Below, one piece after another: positions 1 through 8,965 of a stretch of 64,000 bases of DNA; position 1 is the stretch's first letter, and each line of letters starts with the position of its first letter. The notes below the pieces were generated by a model that was not told the origin of the DNA, searched no databases, and saw only the letters and a list, made by a program, of their open reading frames with translations. This DNA is from JANRJY01 sp033763735 (lineage in GTDB: Bacteria > Bacteroidota > Bacteroidia > Cytophagales > UBA9547). The stretch covers positions 1 through 64,000 of the forward strand of contig JANRJY010000081.1 in NCBI GenBank assembly GCA_033763735.1, read 5' to 3'. The translations under genes and the position numbers were made by a program.

Positions 1-447
1 TGGAATTTGCCGGTATATGGTAAAAATATCACTAAAAAGCTGTCTGATTTTAAAGGCAAATATATGTTACTTGAATTTACTGCCACCAATTGCGCTGCTT
101 GCGGAAAGGCTTTGGAGGTTATGAAACGGCTGGAAAGCAAGTTCATAAATAATAATCAAGTAGCAGTTGTTAGTGTTTACAGTAGCAAAGCAGATGATAA
201 AAATTCTTTAAAAACATTTGTGATCAAAAACAAAATCAAAAATGATCTTTTATATGCGGATTACATTAATGATTTGAAAACTGCAAGCGAACTCGAAAGC
301 AATTACAAACTATGGGGATATCCTACCTTTTATTTGATTGATAAAAATGGAATGGTATTTAAGCATTTAACAGGTGTTTCTAATGTTTCTGAAGAAACTG
401 AAAAGAAAATTATTCAATTACTAGATGAAAAATTGAAAAGTAATTAG
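1..447 (+). CDS. Thioredoxin-like (TlpA/ResA-type) protein, 5' partial
   Basis: This is the C-terminal part of a thioredoxin-fold protein. The reading frame is open to the first base of the window (it begins W-N-L-P), so the gene starts upstream and the TTG at position 7 is not a convincing start. A C-A-A-C redox motif lies in the context EFTATNCAACGKA, and the cis-proline region WGYPTFYLIDKNG is clear. Proteins of this kind act in the periplasm or outer envelope as thiol-disulfide oxidoreductases, often with an N-terminal DUF4369 domain that would lie outside the window. The gene converges on the next gene, with 10 bp between the two stops. The family is secure; the exact role is not. Confidence 0.8.
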   Translation, partial: WNLPVYGKNITKKLSDFKGKYMLLEFTATNCAACGKALEVMKRLESKFINNNQVAVVSVYSSKADDKNSLKTFVIKNKIKNDLLYADYINDLKTASELESNYKLWGYPTFYLIDKNGMVFKHLTGVSNVSEETEKKIIQLLDEKLKSN

Positions 448-457
448 GTTCGAATAT

Positions 458-1237
458 CTAATCATTCTCCACCCTAAACTTATCATAACAATCCAGCACA
501 TAGTAAGTAAGCTCGTACTCGTTGGCACGTAGTACCATTTCATCTGAGGGTTTACAGAAATTCATAAAGTTTTCAAGTTCGTTGCCTCTCAGCCCTGTGA
601 GTTTTTGAACAAATGCCTTATTATATCTGAAATTAACTTGTTTTTTCTTTCGGTCGGCCGCTTCCATTTCAGCAACTTTACGAAGTTGTTCTTCTCGTTT
701 CATTGCTTGCCAGTCACCTATTGGAACTCCGTATGATGGCACTAAATTAGGCGTATATTGGTTGGAATAATTGTACGGCAAATTATAGTAATAACCCCCA
801 TCAAATTTGATTATCCCTGCTGAGTAGGTGATATTGTCTTCTCTACGCATGGTGAAAGGCTTTTCCTTTTGACGTATTCTGAACCTGCGTACATCAATTC
901 CGGGAAGTTCATAGCTCCTGATTTTTAGTGTAAATATTATTTTTTCGTCAATATTTATGTTTTCAGTTTCATTAAACACAATCATTTGACTTACAAAACC
1001 AATGTGATTTACAATTAGCGTGTCACCTTTTTTTACACGCATTTTGAAGTTCCCAATTTTATTGGAAAGTGTACCTAACAAACTGGTTTTGTTATATATA
1101 ACTGCTCCATAAATAGGAGAAAGGCTATCTTCTCTTAAAATTATCCCTTTGATTTCCACAAAATTTTGGGCATACAAACTCGAACTCAATCCTATAAGTA
1201 TGGCATAAAAAAATATAAAAAGGATTGATTTTTTCAT
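458..1237 (-). CDS. Secreted protein with carboxypeptidase-regulatory-like domain
   Basis: The protein has about 259 residues with an N-terminal signal peptide (MKKSILFIFFYAILIG...YAQ). The ATG at 1237 is preferred to the one at 1246 because it gives a normal signal peptide. Residues about 30-110 resemble the CarbopepD_reg_2 beta-sandwich (KGIILREDSLSPIYGAVI, then a GDTLIVNHIGF-like strand), common in Bacteroidota envelope proteins. The rest, about 150 residues, is charged and has no recognised catalytic motif. It is the last gene of a minus-strand run that begins with the lpx genes, 16 bp after trmD. The function is unknown; an envelope or scaffold role is inference. Confidence 0.75.
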   Translation of the reverse strand: MKKSILFIFFYAILIGLSSSLYAQNFVEIKGIILREDSLSPIYGAVIYNKTSLLGTLSNKIGNFKMRVKKGDTLIVNHIGFVSQMIVFNETENINIDEKIIFTLKIRSYELPGIDVRRFRIRQKEKPFTMRREDNITYSAGIIKFDGGYYYNLPYNYSNQYTPNLVPSYGVPIGDWQAMKREEQLRKVAEMEAADRKKKQVNFRYNKAFVQKLTGLRGNELENFMNFCKPSDEMVLRANEYELTYYVLDCYDKFRVEND

Positions 1238-1262
1238 CACAATCAAAGGTAATGAACACCAT

Positions 1263-1949
1263 TTAAATTCCCGAATCTTTCAGCAAATCAGGTCTTCGAA
1301 TTTTGGTTCGTTCAATGGATTGCTCCATTCGCCATTCGTTGATTTTTTTTTCATGACCTGATAACAACACCTCAGGTACTTGCAAGTCTCTGAAAGTTTC
1401 GGGACGGGTATACACCGGTGGTGCGAGCAAATTGTCTTGAAATGAGTCGGTTAAAGCAGAAGTTTCGTCATTAAGTACACCGGGTATAAGGCGAATAATT
1501 GCATCTGAAACGACGGCAGCCGCTATTTCACCTCCGGATAACACAAAACTACCTATACTTATTTCCATGGTAATTAGAGACTGACGCACCCTTTCGTCAA
1601 CGCCTTTGTAATGACCACAAAGAATGATGATATTTTGGAGTAGTGATAATCTATTTGCCGTTTTTTGATCAAATAAGTGGCCGTCAGGCGTCATGTAGAT
1701 GACTTGGTCATAGTTACGTTCGGACTTAAGTTTTTCGATACAAGCAAATATAGGGGCGCACATAAGCACCATGCCAGCACCTCCACCAAAAGCATAATCA
1801 TCTACCTGACGATGACGCATTTCGGAATAATCGCGAAGATTGTGAATATGAATTTCAACTAGTTTTTTTTCCTGAGCACGCTTTAGAATGGATTGGTCCA
1901 GAGGTCCCTTAAAAAGTTCAGGTAAAACGGTGATAATATCGATGCGCAT
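1263..1949 (-). CDS. trmD: tRNA (guanine-N1)-methyltransferase TrmD
   Basis: TrmD uses S-adenosylmethionine to methylate N1 of G37 in tRNAs reading CNN codons, which prevents +1 frameshifting. The 228-residue length is typical. Seen: the N-terminal IDIITVLPELF strand, GGGAGM at 55-60, YMTPDGHLFDQ, LCGHYKGVDERV and LSGGEIAAAVVSDAIIRLIPGVL, which form the trefoil-knot SAM site, plus the YTRPETF segment of the C-terminal domain. It lies 12 bp after lpxA. In many bacteria trmD follows rimM; here rpsP-rimM is about 22 kb away, so the usual rpsP-rimM-trmD-rplS order is broken. Confidence 0.97.
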   Translation of the reverse strand: MRIDIITVLPELFKGPLDQSILKRAQEKKLVEIHIHNLRDYSEMRHRQVDDYAFGGGAGMVLMCAPIFACIEKLKSERNYDQVIYMTPDGHLFDQKTANRLSLLQNIIILCGHYKGVDERVRQSLITMEISIGSFVLSGGEIAAAVVSDAIIRLIPGVLNDETSALTDSFQDNLLAPPVYTRPETFRDLQVPEVLLSGHEKKINEWRMEQSIERTKIRRPDLLKDSGI

Positions 1950-1961
1950 TTGATAGCGTTA

Positions 1962-2762
1962 TCAATCTTCTTCAAACGAAGCCCTTACGTCCGGTCCTTT
2001 GAGGATGCCGCGTTCGGATTGTTGAATGAAGTTGATGATATCGTCACGCTCTTTGGAAGGTTTATGTTCTAATTCAATTTTTTTCAATGCATGAGCGGTG
2101 TTTAACCCTTTCATATACAAGGTTCTGTATATCTCTGCTATTTCGTTGATTTGATCGTTATTAAAACCTCTTCTGCGTAATCCTATAGAATTGATACCAC
2201 AATAACTTAATGGTTCTCTTGCAGCTTTGATAAATGGAGGTACATCTTTACGAACCAAAGCACCACCGGTAACGAATGAGTGTGCGCCTATTCGGACAAA
2301 TTGTTGAATAGCGGAGGTTCCACCAATCATAGCCCAGTCGCCTATGGTGATGTGACCTGCAAGCTGTACACTATTTACAATGATACAATTATTACCAATG
2401 CTGCAATCGTGTGCTACGTGTACATAAGCCATTAACAAACAATTGCTTCCGATTGAGGTTTCATTATTGGCAGTAGTGCCTTTATTAAGTGTAACACACT
2501 CACGAATAACGGTATTATCTCCAATGGTAGTAAGGGTAGGTTCACCTTTATATTTCAAATCTTGTGGAGGGGCAGAAACAGATGCTCCCGGATATATTTT
2601 GCAATTTTTACCGATTCTTGAACCTTCAAAAATAGAAGCGTTTGGACCAATCCAAGTTCCTTCGCCTATTTCAACGTCTTTTGTTACGAATGCAAATGGT
2701 TCAATCGTTACGTTTGCACCTATTTTTGCATCGGGATGCACATATGCTAATTTATGGATCAT
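1962..2762 (-). CDS. lpxA: UDP-N-acetylglucosamine acyltransferase LpxA
   Basis: LpxA catalyses the first step of lipid A synthesis, transfer of a 3-hydroxyacyl chain from ACP to UDP-GlcNAc in the cytoplasm. The 266-residue protein is a left-handed beta helix of hexapeptide repeats (IGANVTIEPFAFV, IGEGTWIGPNA and others) followed by a helical C-terminal domain. The catalytic histidine is visible at about H118 in VHVAHDC, and the family segments IQQFVRIGAHSFVTGGALV and GINSIGLRRRGF are present. Its start overlaps the end of lpxC/fabZ by 4 bp, suggesting translational coupling. Confidence 0.97.
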   Translation of the reverse strand: MIHKLAYVHPDAKIGANVTIEPFAFVTKDVEIGEGTWIGPNASIFEGSRIGKNCKIYPGASVSAPPQDLKYKGEPTLTTIGDNTVIRECVTLNKGTTANNETSIGSNCLLMAYVHVAHDCSIGNNCIIVNSVQLAGHITIGDWAMIGGTSAIQQFVRIGAHSFVTGGALVRKDVPPFIKAAREPLSYCGINSIGLRRRGFNNDQINEIAEIYRTLYMKGLNTAHALKKIELEHKPSKERDDIINFIQQSERGILKGPDVRASFEED

Positions 2763-4156
2763 ACGCCTGGTTTTCTTACAATACTTGCTGTCATTACTGC
2801 TTCACATGCAAGTTCACCGGCTACAAATGCCTGACCTTGCATTTTGATTATTCCTCTTTTGATTGGAGCTAATAACTCACATCTGAATATTATGGTGTCA
2901 CCGGGAACAATCATTCTGCGGAATCTACAATTTTCAACTGCCAAAAAATAAGCCCAATAGTTTTGTGGATCATCAACGGTTTCTAAGGCTAATACGCCAC
3001 CGGTCTGTGCCATACCTTCAATTTGGTACACACCAGGGAAAACAGGATTATCATTGAAATGACCCATGAAAAACGGTTCATTAATAGTTACGTTTTTTAC
3101 ACCAACAACCAATGTTTCTTCGATATGAATGATTTTATCAATTAGCTTAAAAGGGTAGCTATGAGGCAGAATGTTATAAACTTTTTTTACATCATATACC
3201 GGGGGTGCAGTTGGGTCGTAATGTGGAGCAGAGTTTTTGCTATCCATCATTACTTTTTTCAATTTTTTTGCGAATGCAACATTAGCTGCATGTCCCGGAC
3301 GAGCGGCAAGAATCTGGGCTTTCAATGGTCGCCCTACCAACGTAAGATCTCCGATTACATCCAATAACTTGTGTCGGGCAGGCTCATTGTTATATCTAAG
3401 GGTAACGTTGTTGAGAATTCCTTCTTTTTTAACTTCTACTTTTTGCAGATTGAATAGCTTTGCGAGGCTTTCAAGTTCTTCGTCTTTAACAACTCTGTCA
3501 ACAATTACGATGGCATTATTCAAGTCGCCACCTTTGATTAGATTTTGAGCTTTAAGCATTTCTAGCTCGTGTAGAAAGCAAAATGTACGGCAACCTGCAA
3601 TTTCCTTTGCAAACTGTTTGATATCAGTGATTGATGCATGTTGACTGCCCAATACAGGTGAATTATAGTCAACCATTACCGTTACTCTATAATCGTCCAA
3701 TGGCAAAGCCGCTAATTCTACATTGCTTCTTGCAGGATCAACATATCTGATGTTTTCAGGAATGATAAAATAATTGCGAAGCGCATTTTGTTCAACAACA
3801 CCCGTATCGGTAAGTGTATTTACAAAAGCCAAAGAGCTTCCATCCATTATAGGTGGTTCAGGACCATCCATTTGAATTAGTATATTATCGATTTCGAGCC
3901 CGGTGAGTGCCGCAAGTGTATGTTCTACTGTGTAGATTCTTGCACCGTTTTTTTCAATGGTTGTGCCTCTGGAAATGTCAACTACGTGATCTACGTCAGC
4001 TTCTACGATGGGTTGTCCGGGAAGGTCTACCCTCTGAAATTTGATACCGAAATTTACATCTTGTGGAACAAAGGACATGTTGCACATTTCCCCTGTATGT
4101 AATCCTACTCCTGAAACAGTGACCTTATTTTTAATGGTCTGTTGTTTGCTATTCAT
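2759..4156 (-). CDS. lpxC/fabZ: Bifunctional LpxC-FabZ: UDP-3-O-acyl-GlcNAc deacetylase / 3-hydroxyacyl-ACP dehydratase
   Basis: This is a 465-residue fusion of the committed lipid A deacetylase LpxC (about 1-305) with the fatty-acid dehydratase FabZ (about 320-460), an arrangement typical of Bacteroidota. LpxC zinc ligands are visible as H79 (YTVEHTLAAL) and H262/D266 (RHKLLDVIGDL). FabZ has its catalytic His366 in GHFNDNPVFPG and Glu380 in YQIEGMAQ. The fusion joins two enzymes that draw on the same 3-hydroxyacyl-ACP pool. It sits between lpxD (3 bp gap) and lpxA (4 bp overlap), so the three lipid A genes form one operon. Confidence 0.97.
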   Translation of the reverse strand: MNSKQQTIKNKVTVSGVGLHTGEMCNMSFVPQDVNFGIKFQRVDLPGQPIVEADVDHVVDISRGTTIEKNGARIYTVEHTLAALTGLEIDNILIQMDGPEPPIMDGSSLAFVNTLTDTGVVEQNALRNYFIIPENIRYVDPARSNVELAALPLDDYRVTVMVDYNSPVLGSQHASITDIKQFAKEIAGCRTFCFLHELEMLKAQNLIKGGDLNNAIVIVDRVVKDEELESLAKLFNLQKVEVKKEGILNNVTLRYNNEPARHKLLDVIGDLTLVGRPLKAQILAARPGHAANVAFAKKLKKVMMDSKNSAPHYDPTAPPVYDVKKVYNILPHSYPFKLIDKIIHIEETLVVGVKNVTINEPFFMGHFNDNPVFPGVYQIEGMAQTGGVLALETVDDPQNYWAYFLAVENCRFRRMIVPGDTIIFRCELLAPIKRGIIKMQGQAFVAGELACEAVMTASIVRKPGV

Positions 4157-4159
4157 TCT

Positions 4160-5206
4160 TTATTGTTCAAGCGGCTGCAAATGTATAATTTTTTCTTCAA
4201 GTTCCTCAATCCGCTTCATTAATTCAGGTAGTTTACGATAAATGGCATATGACTTAAAGTAATTTTTTACCGGTAATGGAGGTGAGCCAATCATGCTTGT
4301 ACCTTCTTCTTCAATAGTTTTAAGCAAACCTGACTGAGCTCCTATAGAAGTTTTGTTAGCAATGGTTATATGACCAACAATACCAACTTGACCTCCAATG
4401 ACACAGTTGTCACCGATTTTTGATGATCCTGATATACCGGTTTGAGCAGCAATTACGGTATTTGTCCCTACTTCAACATTATGTGCTATTTGAATCAAGT
4501 TATCGAGTTTTACCCCTTTTCTAATAGTTGTAGAACCCATTGTTGCACAATCAATAACTGTATTAGCTCCTATATCTACGTGATCTTCAATTACTACATT
4601 TCCGATTTGAGGAATGGCTTTGTATGAACCGTCTTTTTGGGGAGCAAACCCAAAACCATCACTTCCTATCACTGCTCCGGATTGAATAGTACAAAAACTA
4701 CCAATTTTTGTGTCCGCATATATACGAACGCCAGAGTAAATAATAGTGTTATCGCCAATTACTACATTATCTCCAATGGTTACATTTGGATATATCTTTA
4801 CATTTTTTCCTAAGGAGCAATTGCTTCCAATGTAAGAGAATGCACCTCTATACACATTATCACCATGTTTGCTGTTATTGCCGATAAATGAAGGTTCTTC
4901 AATACCAATTTTACTGAAAGAAGTTATTTTGTGATACTCTTCAAGTAAAGTGGTGAAGGCAGAATAAGAATTTTCCACACGTATCAAAGTAGCGTTTATC
5001 TTCTCACGAGGGACAAATGAGTTGTCAACGATTACGGCACCGGCGGTTACTGTGTATATATAATTTTCGTACTTTAAATTTGATAAAAAAGATATGCTAC
5101 TGGGGTTTGCTTCTTGAATTTTGGCAAGTGAATTAATTTTAACATCTGGATTTCCTTCAACAGTCCCTCCAATTAATGCAGCTATTTGTTTTACAGTAAA
5201 TTCCAT
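4160..5206 (-). CDS. lpxD: UDP-3-O-(3-hydroxyacyl)glucosamine N-acyltransferase LpxD
   Basis: LpxD adds the N-linked 3-hydroxyacyl chain in the third step of lipid A synthesis. The 348-residue protein has the N-terminal uridine-binding domain (about 1-100), a left-handed beta helix of hexapeptide repeats (about 105-300) and a short C-terminal helix (ELMKRIEELEEKI). The probable catalytic histidine is H242 in IQIAHNVEVG, and the glycine-rich GSDGFGFAP loop is conserved. It follows the HD hydrolase gene by 4 bp and precedes lpxC/fabZ by 3 bp. Confidence 0.96.
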   Translation of the reverse strand: MEFTVKQIAALIGGTVEGNPDVKINSLAKIQEANPSSISFLSNLKYENYIYTVTAGAVIVDNSFVPREKINATLIRVENSYSAFTTLLEEYHKITSFSKIGIEEPSFIGNNSKHGDNVYRGAFSYIGSNCSLGKNVKIYPNVTIGDNVVIGDNTIIYSGVRIYADTKIGSFCTIQSGAVIGSDGFGFAPQKDGSYKAIPQIGNVVIEDHVDIGANTVIDCATMGSTTIRKGVKLDNLIQIAHNVEVGTNTVIAAQTGISGSSKIGDNCVIGGQVGIVGHITIANKTSIGAQSGLLKTIEEEGTSMIGSPPLPVKNYFKSYAIYRKLPELMKRIEELEEKIIHLQPLEQ

Positions 5207-5210
5207 TCCA

Positions 5211-6464
5211 TTACCTTATTTTGTTATTAAACAGCCCTTCAAAAGCCTCAGGAGGAGAACAAATATAATATTTTTTTACGATTTCGCTTATTGCCTTAAT
5301 ATTTGGCAAGTCGGAAGCGTAAGCAATATCAACAAGCTCACCTGTTTTTTTAAGTATGTTTATTTTTTTATCAGAAGCAATATAACCATAGTTGCTTAAC
5401 TCGCCTCTAATCCTCAAATATGGCAAAAAATCAGTTGAAATTGAAAAACTGTTACAAATTTTATTATCCACATTACTTAAATATTCAATAGAAAAATCGT
5501 CCTTGCTCATAATAATTTTGAATAATTTTCGATTTAACAATCTGGTACATAAGAAGGAAAGTACCCAATCGGAATGGAATTGCCAATTTTTAATGGACGA
5601 CCATAGATCCAAATCATCAATGGATCCAAATGCTCTCAAAATATCAGGATTAGTTTTAAAATCATCTATTGTAAAATCATTTTCAAAAAACATTCTGAAA
5701 TTTTTGGTGCTTTCAAGTGGAACATCTTTTTGAGCCAATAGTTTGGCTCTTTTGATAATTTGTATCAACATTTCTTCTGCTGCTATGGTGGTTTTGTGCA
5801 AATACACTTGCCAGTACATTAATCTGCGTGAGTTCAGAAAATTTTCAATACTATATATTCCTTTCTCTTGAATTACAATTTCATCATTTCTGATTTCCAG
5901 CATATTGAGTATGCGTTCCGAACCAATTGTGCCTTCAATTACACCGGAAAAATATGCATCACGATTCAAATAATCCATTCGGTCAACATCCAACTGACTG
6001 GATACCAATTGACTAAAAAAATGACGTTCATAAGTACCTTTGAACATTTCAATAGCCAAACTTAGTTCTCCATTGAATTCTGTATTCAATTGTTGCATGA
6101 ACATGAGCGAAATAGATTCGTGATGTACTTTGTTGAAAATGGAGCTTTCCAAAACGTGGGAGAATGGGCCATGACCAATATCGTGGAGCAGTATAGCTAT
6201 TAATGCAGACTCGTATTCCTTATCTGATATTTCGTAACCCTTATGTCGAAGCGATTCAAGTGCCGTTTGCATTAAGTGCATTGCCCCTAATGCATGATGA
6301 AAGCGCGTGTGGTTAGCTCCCATATATACTAAGTCGGTAATACCTAGTTGTTTGATCCGTCTTAATCTTTGAAAATAAGGATGTTCGATTAAGTCAAATA
6401 TTAATGGTGTAGGTATGGTAATAAAACCGTAAATGGGGTCATTAAATATTTTTCGTTTGTTCAT
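5211..6464 (-). CDS. HD-domain phosphohydrolase (dGTPase/YdhJ-like)
   Basis: This 417-residue cytoplasmic protein belongs to the HD superfamily of metal-dependent phosphohydrolases. The metal-binding residues are visible: an HHALGAMHL histidine pair (about 56-64), the HD dyad in ILLHDIGHGPFSHVLE (about 92-107), and the downstream DQ-type segment VSSQLDVDRMDYLNRD. The N-terminal NDPIYGFI and FQRLRRIKQLG motifs are typical of the dNTPase-like branch. The substrate is not known. It is the promoter-proximal gene of the lpxD-lpxC/fabZ-lpxA-trmD run, or continues a transcript from the wzc-like gene 42 bp upstream. Confidence 0.9.
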   Translation of the reverse strand: MNKRKIFNDPIYGFITIPTPLIFDLIEHPYFQRLRRIKQLGITDLVYMGANHTRFHHALGAMHLMQTALESLRHKGYEISDKEYESALIAILLHDIGHGPFSHVLESSIFNKVHHESISLMFMQQLNTEFNGELSLAIEMFKGTYERHFFSQLVSSQLDVDRMDYLNRDAYFSGVIEGTIGSERILNMLEIRNDEIVIQEKGIYSIENFLNSRRLMYWQVYLHKTTIAAEEMLIQIIKRAKLLAQKDVPLESTKNFRMFFENDFTIDDFKTNPDILRAFGSIDDLDLWSSIKNWQFHSDWVLSFLCTRLLNRKLFKIIMSKDDFSIEYLSNVDNKICNSFSISTDFLPYLRIRGELSNYGYIASDKKINILKKTGELVDIAYASDLPNIKAISEIVKKYYICSPPEAFEGLFNNKIR

Positions 6465-6506
6465 TTTTAGTTAAAGTCAAAGTTTCAAACGAAATAGTTA
6501 ATCATT

Positions 6507-8963
6507 TCAGGATTGAGAATTAAAAATCTTGTTTAGCCGTTTGCTAATGTTGTATAAAAATGATTTTTTCTTTACAATTTCATCATCATAATATCCATGT
6601 TTATTACTTGCACCATATCCATACCCATAACCTCCTCCATATTCACTACTGTAATAACCATAATATCTGTATCCATATCCATAATTTTTCCGGACATCGA
6701 AATCGTTCAATATATATGTGATATTTTTGATTCTATCTGCTTCAATATGTTCATTTAGTTCTTTCAAATACCTACTTTGGGTATAATCATGACGAACTAC
6801 AAAAATATTAACATCAGAATATTTCATAATTGTAAGCGCATCCGAAACCAAACCAATTGGTGGTGTATCGATTATCACATAATCAAAGCGCAGTTTTAAT
6901 TGGAAAATTAGTTCTTCCAATTTGCTACTCATCAATAACTCTGCAGGGTTTGGTGGAACAGGTCCAGAACTGATGAAGCTTAAATTACTAATTTTTGTTT
7001 CTCTTACAATATCTTCTACTGTTGCCTTGCCTGCCAAATAATTACTTAATCCATCGGTGTTTCGGGTATCAATATCCAAATATACTTTAGGTTTTCGCAT
7101 GTCGGCTCCTATTAAAACAATCTTTTTATTTGATATAGCTATGATAGATGCGATGTTCAAAGAGGTAAATGTTTTGCCATCACCACTCAGTGACGAAGTT
7201 ATTAAAATTACTTTTTGGTTTTCTTCAGGCATAAAAAAACTCAAATTGGCCCGAATCGATCTAAATGATTCAGCAAGGCTTGATTTGGGTTTATTTATAA
7301 TTACTAAATTATCATTGTCCGGAATATGACCAATTGTGCCTAAAAATGGAATGTTACAAATATTAGTAACATCATCTCTTTCCATTATTCTATAATTAGT
7401 CAAGTACTTAAACAAAACATATAATAGGGGTATAAGTATTGATATCAGTAAATTTGTGGAGTAAACCTTTGAGATATTAGGAAATGGCGCTCCGGTAATG
7501 GAAGCATTATCTACAATTTTAGTGTCAGACACATTTCCTGCACGAATAATTGACATTTCTGACTTTTTCTTTAACAACAAATTATATAATTCTTCATTGA
7601 TTCTGTATTTTCGTTTTAATTCCACAAAATTTCGTTCGTTTTCTAAAACGGAAATGGTAATATCTTGAACTGATTTAATTTTAGAATTCAAATCGTCAAG
7701 ATAAATTTCATTGGTTTTTTCAATATTACTTATCAATTCATAAATGCTTTGTTTTATTGCCGTAATTTTATTTTCATTTTCAGTCCTGAATGGGCTACCG
7801 GGTTCGGGTTTAAAATACAATTTTTGTTTTGTTTTCTCTTCGAATAATTGATTGAGAAGTGTTGTTAGCATAGGTGCTTCGATGCCTAATGAAATGGGCA
7901 CAACCAAATCTTCATAATTGTCATGTGTTTTGAGATATTCTTTTAAATAATTAAAATATTTGAGGTTTAGATTATATTTTGATTTTTCTTCTTCAAATAA
8001 TTCAAGCCTTCCAAAACGCTTTTCAACAGTTAGATCTACATTGTTGCTATTGTATTTTTTTCGATAAAAGGCAAGACTATTTTCAAGTTTTGACAAAGTA
8101 TCGGATATCATATCTAATTGTGTATCAATAAACAAAATAGCGCGTTCATTTGTAATGTTTTTCTCAAGCAAATTCAGTTTTATAAAAGTAACTGAGTGTT
8201 GATTTATAAAATCTATTTCTTTATCGGCAGAAGTTCCATTAGTTTGAACTGTTAAAATACTTGAGCTTTTATCTAATTGAGAAACCCTTATTTTAGAAAT
8301 GTATTCGTTGACTACTGACCCAAATTCATTTATTTTGAAATAATAAAGTGCGTTTTTATTTATGGTATTAAAATCAGATGCACGGTCGATCGAAAATTTA
8401 AAACCATCAATTTCGTATTCTTTATTGAAATAAAATGGGTTTTTTAACAAACTATTTCTGTTCTCATCTTTCTTAAACTTTAATTCAAATTTTTCATTAT
8501 CAAGCACTTTAATATAAAAAATTTTATTGTACGGAATAGCATTATTTGAATCGCTAAAATTTAATTTGAATTCATTGAATTTATACAATTGGGACGCCTT
8601 TATAGTACCTTCAATATAGTAACTTACCTTCCAATCAAGTTTTTTTACGGTTTCTTCTATCAGTTTTTTGGAAGAAAAAATCTTCATTTCATTTTGTAAA
8701 TTTATATTTCTTGCGTAGGCAGAATAATCAAATCCTTTTGATTCGAACGGATTAATATTTTGACTTGCGTCTTTCACAAGAATAGAACCGGATACTGTAT
8801 ATACAGTAGTTGAATATTTCAAATAAAAATAAGAACCTAACCAGGCAATTCCGATTGAAATAACAAACAAATGCCAATGACTAAATATTCTATGAAACCA
8901 CCTTTCATAAATTAAGGTATCAATTTTTCTAAAAGTCGAATTACTTGTTTGAGCGTTTACCAA
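6507..8963 (-). CDS. Wzc-like polysaccharide co-polymerase with bacterial tyrosine kinase domain
   Basis: This 818-residue inner-membrane protein controls capsule or exopolysaccharide assembly. It has a Wzz-type N-terminal region with TM1 at about 30-50, a long periplasmic coiled-coil part (about 270-480), TM2 at about 505-525, and a cytoplasmic BY-kinase domain (about 560-760). Kinase motifs are Walker A (SLSGDGKTFTS, about 590), Walker A' (VVLIGADMRKPK-like) and Walker B (FDYVIIDTPPIG). The tail is strongly tyrosine-rich (YGYGYRYYGYYSSEYGGG...), the usual autophosphorylation cluster. It follows the OPX lipoprotein by 2 bp. No low-molecular-weight or PHP-type tyrosine phosphatase gene is seen in the window. 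Confidence 0.93.
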   Translation of the reverse strand: MVNAQTSNSTFRKIDTLIYERWFHRIFSHWHLFVISIGIAWLGSYFYLKYSTTVYTVSGSILVKDASQNINPFESKGFDYSAYARNINLQNEMKIFSSKKLIEETVKKLDWKVSYYIEGTIKASQLYKFNEFKLNFSDSNNAIPYNKIFYIKVLDNEKFELKFKKDENRNSLLKNPFYFNKEYEIDGFKFSIDRASDFNTINKNALYYFKINEFGSVVNEYISKIRVSQLDKSSSILTVQTNGTSADKEIDFINQHSVTFIKLNLLEKNITNERAILFIDTQLDMISDTLSKLENSLAFYRKKYNSNNVDLTVEKRFGRLELFEEEKSKYNLNLKYFNYLKEYLKTHDNYEDLVVPISLGIEAPMLTTLLNQLFEEKTKQKLYFKPEPGSPFRTENENKITAIKQSIYELISNIEKTNEIYLDDLNSKIKSVQDITISVLENERNFVELKRKYRINEELYNLLLKKKSEMSIIRAGNVSDTKIVDNASITGAPFPNISKVYSTNLLISILIPLLYVLFKYLTNYRIMERDDVTNICNIPFLGTIGHIPDNDNLVIINKPKSSLAESFRSIRANLSFFMPEENQKVILITSSLSGDGKTFTSLNIASIIAISNKKIVLIGADMRKPKVYLDIDTRNTDGLSNYLAGKATVEDIVRETKISNLSFISSGPVPPNPAELLMSSKLEELIFQLKLRFDYVIIDTPPIGLVSDALTIMKYSDVNIFVVRHDYTQSRYLKELNEHIEADRIKNITYILNDFDVRKNYGYGYRYYGYYSSEYGGGYGYGYGASNKHGYYDDEIVKKKSFLYNISKRLNKIFNSQS

Positions 8964-8965
8964 AA

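Noticed and set aside
447..470. T-loop-like GGTTCGAAT string suggesting a tRNA
   Set aside because: No acceptor stem, D-arm or anticodon arm can be built around it; no tRNA called.
2443..2872. Plus-strand ORFs opposite lpxA and lpxC/fabZ
   Set aside because: They lie opposite securely identified lipid A genes and show no family motifs.
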